Assembly: GCA_963843455.1 (NCBI GenBank)
Contig: CAWJKE010000010.1
Coordinates: forward strand, 124,001-188,000
Length of the DNA: 64,000 nt
Source: CAIQPS01 sp963843455
GTDB taxonomy: Bacteria; Actinomycetota; Thermoleophilia; RBG-16-64-13
Direction: 5' to 3'
Shown: one piece after another, positions 15,986 through 22,033 of the stretch
How positions within the stretch are numbered: the stretch's first letter is position 1
Layout of the letters: the number at the start of each line of letters is the position of its first letter
Position numbers and translations under genes: made by a program
Notes under the pieces: model-generated
Databases searched by the model: none
Told to the model about the DNA's origin: nothing
The model's input: the letters and a program-made list of their open reading frames with translations, nothing else

Positions 15986-17950
15986 ACGCGCTTTCCGGCC
16001 ATGTAGCCCTCGTGAATGGCCATATCCACCTTCCGCGGCGCCACGCAGTCGCCGACCCGGTACAGCTCCGGCACCTTGCCCTTCAAGGCGAGATACAGCC
16101 CGTCGTCGGCGTCGTTGCCCATGGCGGTGACGATGCTGTCGTAGCCGCCGAACACATCCCAGACGTTGGAATAGACATTGAACCCGTGGATCTCCGCTCC
16201 CGTCTCGGGGTGCTTGATCTCCATCACGGCGAAGTCAGGGGTGAACGTGACCCCCTTCTGCATCAGCCGCTGCCGGCTGAGGTACAGGTCCTGCGAGGGG
16301 CCCAGCTCGGACCCGACGAACAGGCTCGACGTCACCACGTGGACCGTCTTGCCCAGTTCCGCCGAGAAACTCCGCGGTGGCCGTCGCCTGATGATGCCCG
16401 TCGTAGTCGATCAGCAGCACCTTGTCGCCGAGACCGTCGGCGGCCTCTCCGGTCAACACCTGCCACACGTTGAAGATGCCCGGCGCGTCCGCGCCACCGA
16501 CCGGCGACCGCTTGGGCCGCGACCCGGTCGCCACGATCACGGCGTCCGCGTTCTCCGGCTGCCACCAACTCCGGCGTCACCTCGACGCCAAGTCTGATGG
16601 GCACGTTGAGGTGGGTGAGCTGGTTCCGCTCGTTGCGCACGATCACGCCGAATTCGTCCCGTCCGGCGCCCTTGGCGGCGATCAGCACCTGGCCGCCCAA
16701 CTCCTCGCCCTTGTCGTAGAGGGTCACGTCGTGCCCCCGCAGCGTAGCGATCTTGGCCGCCCACATGCCCGCGGGGCCGCCACCCACGACCATGACCCGC
16801 TTCTTGCGTAGCGACGGACGCAGATGATGCTCGCCCTCGGTGGCTTCGGCCCCCGCCGACGGGTTCTGGACGCAGCCGATGGTCTTGTTGAGACCCACCC
16901 GGCCGTAGCAGTTCTGGTTGCAGGCGATGCAGTAGCGGATCTCCTCGGTGCGTCCCTCCCGGGCTTTCCGGCGAAGTCCGGGTCGCAGATCTGTCCCCGC
17001 ACCACGCCGATCATGTCCGCCTGACCCTCGGCCAACACCCGCTCGGCCAGGGTCGGATCGTTGATGCGCCCGGTGGCGAACACGGGGAGGGTGGCCACTT
17101 GCTTGATGCCGGCCGCCAGCGGGACCGTGTAGCCGAGCGGCAGGTGCATGGGACCGCCGACCAGGTACAGGTTGTAGAAGGTCGCCAGCGTGAGGTTGAA
17201 GTAGTCCAGGTGGCCGGTCGCCTGCAGGCGCTGCGCGATCTGCTTGGCGTCCTCCAGGTTCAGCCCGCCCGGGATGAGCTCGTCGGCGCACAGCCGCACC
17301 CCCAGGGTGAAGTCCGGACCGACCGCCGCCCGGACCGCGGCTATCAATTCCAGGGGGAAGCGCATCCGGTTGTCGAAGTCGCCTCCGTACTCGTCGCCCC
17401 GGTAGTTGGTGAGCGGTGACATGAACTGCCGCGCCAGCGAGCTGTGCCCGAACTGCAGTTCCACCCCGTCGAAGCCGCCCTCCCGCACGTGCACGGCCGA
17501 GCGGGCGAAGTACTCGATCACTTCGCGGATGTCCTCGATCTCCATGGCCTTGGGCGTCTCCCGGTAGAGCACGTCCGGTATCGGCGACGGAGCCCACACC
17601 GGCAGCCGGGAGAGACTGCCGCTGCACTGCTGCCCGTTGTGATTGAGCTGCGCGAAGATGCGGGTGTCGTAGGCGTGGATCGCCCGGGTCAATTGCTTGT
17701 ATCCCGGGATCACCTCCGGATGGAAGGCCTCGATCAGGTGCTCGTACGCCCGGTCGGTCGGGTGGACCGACTGCTCCTCGGTGATGATGAGCCCCGCGCC
17801 CCCGCGCGCCCGGGCCACCAGATAGTCCGTCAGCCGCTCGCTGGGCAGCCCGTTCTCCGCCAGGTTGGTCAGGTGGGCCGAGAACGATATGCGGTTCGCT
17901 ACCGTCACCCGACCGATCTGCAGAGGGCTGAACAGGTTGGGGAACTGCAT
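15982..17950 (-). CDS. Mycofactocin-system FadH/OYE-family oxidoreductase (three frameshifts)
   Basis: The N-terminal part from ATG 17950 is an FMN-binding OYE barrel (LFSPLQIGRVTVANR, IFAQLNHNGQQ, GFDGVELQFGHSSL). It is followed by the 4Fe-4S segment RYCIACNQNCYGR, an FAD domain (RVMVVGGGPAGMWAAK) and an NAD(P)-binding domain (VIVATGSRP). This is the architecture of 2,4-dienoyl-CoA reductase and trimethylamine dehydrogenase; a mycofactocin-associated subfamily is known. Frames change near 16966 (one base missing), 16556 and 16360 (one extra each); corrected length 655 residues. It lies 45 bp after mftC. Likely role: flavin-linked reduction or oxidation coupled to the mft/ETF chain; substrate unknown. 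Confidence 0.82.
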
Positions 17951-17995
17951 AGCCTAGAGCCACCTCCTTGACGGGTTGCGTGACGAGAACTGCGC

Positions 17996-19038
17996 TCACA
18001 GCGCCGCCGCTCCTTCGGCGCCGGCAGGCTCCACCGCGCGAAGACATTCGGGGTCGGGAAGGCCCATCGATTCGGTCAAGAAGTATCCTACCGCCGGACA
18101 GCCTCCGTGACAGATAGAGAACCGGTCGCAGCCGCGGCAGGCCTCCACCTCGAGGGTCCGGAAGCGCTCGAACACCGGCGACGACGCGAAGATGTCGCCC
18201 AGCCGCTCCCGCGTCGACGTTACCGGCGAGAAACGCCGGGTCGCTCAGGAAGGCGCAGGGGTAGACGCCGCCGTCCGGAGCCACGGCGCAGGTCATCTTG
18301 GCGGCGCCGCACATGTTGAGCCCCAGATCTCGGCGACTGTCGGGGGTGAGGGCAAAGAACGAGTCGCCGGTGAGTATCTCCGGGTGATCCCCGAGGAACG
18401 CCGAGAGCCGCGCGAGCTGCTCGCGGGTGAGCCGATAGTCATCCCAGGTGTGACAGCCGCCACCCGACGGCCGGAATCGCGACAGCCGGGTTTTGGCCCC
18501 ATACCGCGAGCCAGGCGATCGAAGTCGCCCACCTCGGTCGCGTTCAGTCGCGTGACCACCATGTTGAGGCTGAAGTCGGGATAGCCTCTCTCCGCCAGCA
18601 GTTCGATGCCCGGCCAGGATGCGGTCGAAGGTTCCCCGCCCCCGGATGGCGTCGTTGGTCTCGGCGCGCGCGCCGTCCAGACTGACCTGCAGGTAGACCG
18701 GGGCCATCTCGAGCAGACTGTCGACGAGAGCGTCGTCGAGCAACGTGCCGTTGGTGCTCACGCAGGTGGTGATGCCGTGCTGGTGCGCGTAGCGGAGGAT
18801 CTCGAGGAAATCGTCCCGAAGGAAAGGCTCCCCGCCACCGAAGTTCACCTGAAAGACCTGCATCCGCGCCAGCTCGTCGATGCAGTGCTCGGCATTGGTC
18901 GAGATCGAGCTCGCCGCGCCTCTGCGCGCGCAGCCCGGCCGACAGGCAGTGGGCGCAGCGGAGGTTGCAGGCCTCGGTGATCTCCCAGGTGACGTTGACC
19001 GGGGCGCGAAGCGGGGTGTTACTCAGCCTCGGCAACAA
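17996..19038 (-). CDS. mftC: Mycofactocin radical SAM maturase MftC (four frameshifts)
   Basis: The pieces give a complete MftC: CNLRCAHCLSAG supplies the CxxxCxxC site for the SAM-binding 4Fe-4S cluster, then MQVFQVNFGGGEPFLRDDF, VSTNGTLLDD, LQVSLDGA, YGAKTRLSRFRPSG, ILTGDSFFALT and a SPASM tail with ACRGCDRFSICHGGCP. MftC oxidatively decarboxylates the C-terminal Tyr of MftA and links it to the penultimate Val. Frame changes near 18882, 18611 and 18215 (extra base) and 18505 (missing base) net to +2, and 1043 minus 2 is divisible by three. TTG 19038 is the first start in frame and overlaps the mftB end. Confidence 0.88.
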
Positions 19039-19410
19039 CGAGCAGCCCTTTCGCTACCAGATCATCGAGCAGGCCGCGAGAGCGCCGCGGGGCTCGGTCC
19101 CGCGCCGGCTCGGCCGGGGCACTCGGGCCGGCGCCGCTCAGCACCCGCCGCGAACCCGTGAACGGCGGCGAGCACCAGCCGGTCCCCGGAGCGGACGAAG
19201 GTCAGCCTCGTCGACCGGGTGTCGTAGAACAGCAGGCCGAAATCCTCGGAGCGCACGCGGACCCACTCGGGCACCAGATAGACGGGGTGGCTGCAGACGT
19301 CGACGGGCGCCCCGGCGCCGCCGATCGCGGTGCGGGATATCGCTTGCCCTGCTTCCCCCCCTTGGCCGGTCGTCCCGGCAGACGCTTGGTCTGCGACTTG
19401 GATATCCCGA
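19019..19410 (-). CDS. mftB: Mycofactocin precursor chaperone MftB (frameshifted, start unresolved)
   Basis: Between mftA and mftC, one frame reads YLVPEWVRVRSEDFGLLFYD followed by TRSTRLTFVRSGDRL, the PqqD-like core of MftB. Another frame supplies the C-terminus RGLLDDLVAKGLLVVAEAE ending at TAA 19019. At least one frameshift lies around 19090-19170. No ATG, GTG or TTG in the right frame is found between the mftA stop and the core, so the 5' limit given is only the end of mftA. MftB binds the leader of MftA and presents it to MftC. The identification rests on the weak core pattern plus the invariant mftA-mftB-mftC order. Confidence 0.7.
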
Positions 19411-19533
19411 TCAGTAAACGCCACAGATGCCGTCCACAGCCAGCTCTTCGACCTCGATCTCCTCGAGGACGGCCGGCTCGTCGGCGCCGGGCGAGGAAGC
19501 CTCAAGCCCGGGGGTGCTGCTCATCGTGTCCAC
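19411..19533 (-). CDS. mftA: Mycofactocin precursor peptide MftA
   Basis: A tiny gene encoding 40 residues from GTG 19533, or 37 from ATG 19524. The C-terminus is VDGICGVY followed directly by TGA, matching the strictly conserved (I/V)DG(M/I)CGVY end of mycofactocin precursors. The acidic middle (LEEIEVEELA) is the leader recognised by MftB. GGAGGG lies 4 bp before the GTG, so the GTG is the better-placed start. MftC acts on the terminal Val-Tyr pair, which becomes the redox cofactor core after proteolysis and later steps. It sits between the alcohol dehydrogenase and mftB, the standard position. Confidence 0.93.
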   Translation of the reverse strand: MDTMSSTPGLEASSPGADEPAVLEEIEVEELAVDGICGVY

Positions 19534-19558
19534 ATATCCCTCCGTGTATTCCTGCCCG

Positions 19559-20668
19559 TCAATCGAACTTGCATACCCAGCGACCGTTCAACTCCCGCCG
19601 CTCCATCCTCTCGCGGATGTCGTTGAGCTCTTCGAGCTGGAAGTAGCCCTCGACGATGGTGTCGAGCATCATATCGCCGCGCATGGCCAATTCGCAGTAC
19701 TTGGGGATGTCATCCCTCGTGGAGATGGATCCGTAGAGGACGCCGTTGATGGATTTCTGGCCGAAGACAAGGAACGTGAGCGCGAGGGGCGCCACTTCGT
19801 GTTCGCCCATGATGCCCACCTGCATCAGCTTCCCGCTGGGGCGTAGCGCCCAGTAGGCCTGCACCGTCGCACCCGGATCGCCGCTGCATTCAAAGATGAT
19901 GTCTAGACCCCCACCCGTGAGTTGCTGGACAATGGGCACCGGGTCCTCTTTCGAGCTGTTGATGAAGTGGGTGGCCCCCAACTTCATGGCCTTGTCACGC
20001 CGGGCCTCTTCGAGGTCGACGGCGATGAGCGGGTTGGCCTGACGCGCCGCCGCAGCCCGCAGTATGTTCTGCCCGACGCCCCCGAGGCCCCAGACCGCTA
20101 CTGCGTCTCCGGGCTGCACTCTCGCCTGCTTGGTCACGGTGCCCCAACCGGTGGGGATGCAGCAGCTCATGAGAGCGGCCCAGTCGAGCGGCATGTTCTT
20201 GGGAACGGGGATCAACGCTCCCTCGGGCATCACGGTGTAGTCGGAGAACCCGGACACGAAGTTGCCGTGCAGAACCGTGTTGCCCTTGGCGTCTCTGAGC
20301 CGGCTGGTGTGGTCCAGCATGGTGCCGCTTATGAACTGTTGAAACGTGCCTGAGCAGATGTTGCCCATACCCTTGCGGCACTCGGGGCACTCGCCACACG
20401 GGCACATCCAGGCGCTGGCCACGTGGTCACCGACCTTGACCTTGGTGACCCCCGGGCCCACCTCCATCACCACGCCGGACGCCTCGTGCCCCGCCACCAT
20501 CGGCAGCTTCATGTTGGTAAAGCCCTTGGAGTTGCTGAGGTCGCTGTGGCAGTAGCCGGCGTACGCGTACTTGACGAGGGCTTCGCCCGCCTTGGGCGGA
20601 TCGAGCTCCAGTTCCTCGAAGCTGTAGCCCTTGTTGATCTCGCGTAGGACGGCGGCTTTGATCTTCAC
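19559..20668 (-). CDS. NDMA-dependent (mycofactocin-linked) zinc alcohol dehydrogenase
   Basis: An intact 369-residue medium-chain zinc dehydrogenase. Catalytic zinc residues are seen in YAGYCHSDLS and VAGHEASGVV, structural zinc cysteines in CPCGECPECRKGMGNIC, and the NAD site in VWGLGGVGQNILR. It resembles the Rxyl_3153-type NDMA-dependent family, whose bound NAD(H) does not exchange and which uses mycofactocin as the electron acceptor (established for relatives). GTG 20668 follows GGGGGGAG; upstream sequence is not protein-like. It is the first gene of the mft operon and is preceded by a perfect palindrome at 20712-20731. The C-terminus RELNGRWVCKFD is typical. Confidence 0.9.
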   Translation of the reverse strand: MKIKAAVLREINKGYSFEELELDPPKAGEALVKYAYAGYCHSDLSNSKGFTNMKLPMVAGHEASGVVMEVGPGVTKVKVGDHVASAWMCPCGECPECRKGMGNICSGTFQQFISGTMLDHTSRLRDAKGNTVLHGNFVSGFSDYTVMPEGALIPVPKNMPLDWAALMSCCIPTGWGTVTKQARVQPGDAVAVWGLGGVGQNILRAAAARQANPLIAVDLEEARRDKAMKLGATHFINSSKEDPVPIVQQLTGGGLDIIFECSGDPGATVQAYWALRPSGKLMQVGIMGEHEVAPLALTFLVFGQKSINGVLYGSISTRDDIPKYCELAMRGDMMLDTIVEGYFQLEELNDIRERMERRELNGRWVCKFD

Positions 20669-20711
20669 GTGCTCCCCCCGTGATAGGTTCGCGCTGCATG
20701 GCGTCGCAGTT

Positions 20712-20731
20712 GGTGGTAAAACTTTACCACC
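20712..20731. promoter_or_regulatory. Perfect palindrome between mft operon and DUF3786 gene
   Basis: GGTGGTAAA (20712-20720) and TTTACCACC (20723-20731) are a perfect 9-bp inverted repeat around a 2-bp centre. It lies in the 85-bp divergent gap between the alcohol dehydrogenase start (20668) and the DUF3786 start (20754). The size and symmetry fit a dimeric repressor such as a TetR-type MftR, but no such gene is in the window. Confidence 0.6.
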
Positions 20732-20753
20732 GATACGTGACGGGGAGACTTCG

Positions 20754-21353
20754 GTGCTGGGAGTAGAACAGGCTTGGGAGGAATTGGCGGGCTGCGACCC
20801 GGCGGACGTCTGCGACCGGGCGGCGGTCCAGTACACCGAGGAACACGGTTATGTGGTACCGGTGTTCGGGTCCCCGATCGTCCTCGATGTGAAGGCCCGG
20901 ACGATGAGCGCAAGCTCCCCGGAGTCTGAGTTCGTACTGAACAAGACGGCCTACTTCTCGCATCTGTCGATCCTCTTCTACCTTCTCCGCGCCCAGAAGA
21001 TCGCCCCCATCGGCCGCCTGCTCAAACCGTCCGAGCTCAAGAGCAACCAGATCTACCTGAAGGGGTCCCATCTATTGCCGCTCGAGCCCGTAGCAGCCCG
21101 TTTTGGCTCGGATCCGAAAGCGTTCTTCGCGCAGACTGCCCGATTCGGGGGCCGGCCCCAGGAGTTCGGCGACGCGGCCGTGGAGTTACTGCCCCTGCCG
21201 CGCGTGCCGATCACTCTCATCCTTTGGTTGGAGGACGACGAGTTCGCCGCCCGGTGCTACATGCTGTTCGACGAGGTCTGCGAGCTCCAGCTACCCGCCG
21301 ACATCCTGTGGTCGGTCGCCATGATGTGCGCACTCGTCATGCTGCAGCGCTAG
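20754..21353 (+). CDS. DUF3786 domain protein
   Basis: A 199-residue protein with DUF3786 features: EHGYVVPVFGSPIVLDVK near the start, a central ILFYLLRAQKIAPIGRLLKPSEL segment, and C-terminal PLPRVPITLILWLEDDEFAA with FDEVCELQLPADILWSV. The family occurs mainly in anaerobes and acetogens, often near corrinoid, nickel or iron-sulfur proteins; its function is not established. GTG 20754 has GGGGAG 6 bp upstream. It is followed by a small coiled-coil protein and a ferredoxin, probably one operon diverging from the mft genes. Confidence 0.8.
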   Translation: MLGVEQAWEELAGCDPADVCDRAAVQYTEEHGYVVPVFGSPIVLDVKARTMSASSPESEFVLNKTAYFSHLSILFYLLRAQKIAPIGRLLKPSELKSNQIYLKGSHLLPLEPVAARFGSDPKAFFAQTARFGGRPQEFGDAAVELLPLPRVPITLILWLEDDEFAARCYMLFDEVCELQLPADILWSVAMMCALVMLQR

Positions 21354-21363
21354 ACTTGCCGGC

Positions 21364-21568
21364 GTGGACAGCGAGAAGATCAGAGAGATCGAACGGATCG
21401 AGGCGAAGATAGCGGAGCTGGAAGGGCGCCTACCGGCTCATTCCGTCCCGCCGGCGATGCTGGCAGCAACTCGAGGACCTCGAGGAGCAGCTGGAAAAGG
21501 CCCGCGAGGGCGAAGCGGGCGGCAGTCACGCTGAGGGCGGCGACGCTGAGGCCAGCGATGGCGGGTAA
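21364..21568 (+). CDS. Small coiled-coil protein (one frameshift)
   Basis: GTG 21364 opens a heptad-rich helix (REIERIEAKIAELEGRLP) and then AHSVPPAML; after skipping one base near 21463 the frame continues QQLEDLEEQLEKAREGE and ends at TAA 21566-21568. The corrected product has 67 residues. The pattern helix-LPAHSVPPxML-helix is a recurring small protein found with ferredoxins and DUF3786 in anaerobes. Function unknown; it could form an oligomeric hairpin. Its end overlaps the ferredoxin start. Confidence 0.6.
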
Positions 21569-21770
21569 GGTCGCCCTGGTCGACTACAGCAAGTGCGATC
21601 CCAAGCGTTGCGAGGGAGGGGTCTGCGCGGCCGTCAAAGCCTGTCCCCGGAAGCTCCTGACCCAGGAGGCTCCGTACGAGGCGCCGATGACCGACGGGTT
21701 TCCCTGCCGGGCTTGTGGCGATTGTGCCCAGAGTTGCCCCGTCAAGGCGATCGTGGTGATCCCGGGTTAG
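21558..21770 (+). CDS. Small 2x[4Fe-4S]-type ferredoxin
   Basis: A 70-residue ferredoxin-like protein with an atypical first cluster site (YSKCDPKRCEGGVCAAVKACP) and a standard second one (PCRACGDCAQSCPVKAI). The first motif resembles the RLI-type ferredoxin domain, in which a Cys-rich loop precedes VKACP. It starts at ATG 21558 inside the end of the coiled-coil gene, so the two are coupled. It probably serves the DUF3786 protein as electron or cluster donor (inference). Its stop overlaps the stop of a macro-domain remnant on the other strand. Confidence 0.85.
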   Translation: MAGKVALVDYSKCDPKRCEGGVCAAVKACPRKLLTQEAPYEAPMTDGFPCRACGDCAQSCPVKAIVVIPG

Positions 21771-21929
21771 GTGAGAGCCGCTAGTCTCCGCTCATAGAGC
21801 TCCGCGCTCTCGGGGTCGAAGCAGCAGAATACGACCGACTGGGGCAGTTCCGCCGAATGCAGCCAGGCGCACACAGCCGATACCGCTATTTCGGTCGCTT
21901 CGCCTTTAGGATAGCCGTACGCAGCGGAG
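21767..21929 (-). pseudogene. 3' fragment of a macro-domain (ADP-ribose hydrolase-like) gene
   Basis: Reading leftwards from the repeat at 21922-21987, the minus strand encodes AYGYPKGEATEIAVSAV and then SVVFCCFDPESAELYERRL, ending at TAA 21767. This matches the last 50 residues of macro domains (YGYP loop, VxFVCFD strand, final helix). The N-terminal two thirds are absent: the frame runs straight into the tRNA-Sec fragment. It is therefore a truncated gene, cut at the edge of the tRNA-bounded segment. It ends tail to tail with the ferredoxin. Confidence 0.7.
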
Positions 21930-21987
21930 AGGCATGGGAATCGAACCCACCCTGGACGGGACTACCGCCCAACACCGGTTTGAAGAC
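21922..21987 (-). repeat. Displaced 3' half of tRNA-Sec (att-like direct repeat)
   Basis: These 66 bp match 25232-25298 with one substitution and one missing base. They cover the tRNA-Sec from the anticodon loop to just past the acceptor stem, in the same orientation. No 5' half is present here. The breakpoint in the anticodon loop, and the location downstream of an intact tRNA, are what integration by a tyrosine recombinase into a tRNA gene leaves behind. Confidence 0.75.
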
Positions 21988-22033
21988 ACGCTCCCGAGCC
22001 CAGCAGCACGACACGCTATTTGCAGGTTCCTTG

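Noticed and set aside
16332..18863. 843-residue minus-strand frame that looks like a fusion of radical SAM and flavoenzyme
   Set aside because: It joins in-frame pieces of mftC and the OYE gene through out-of-frame sequence; the two genes have their own ends at 17996 and 17950.
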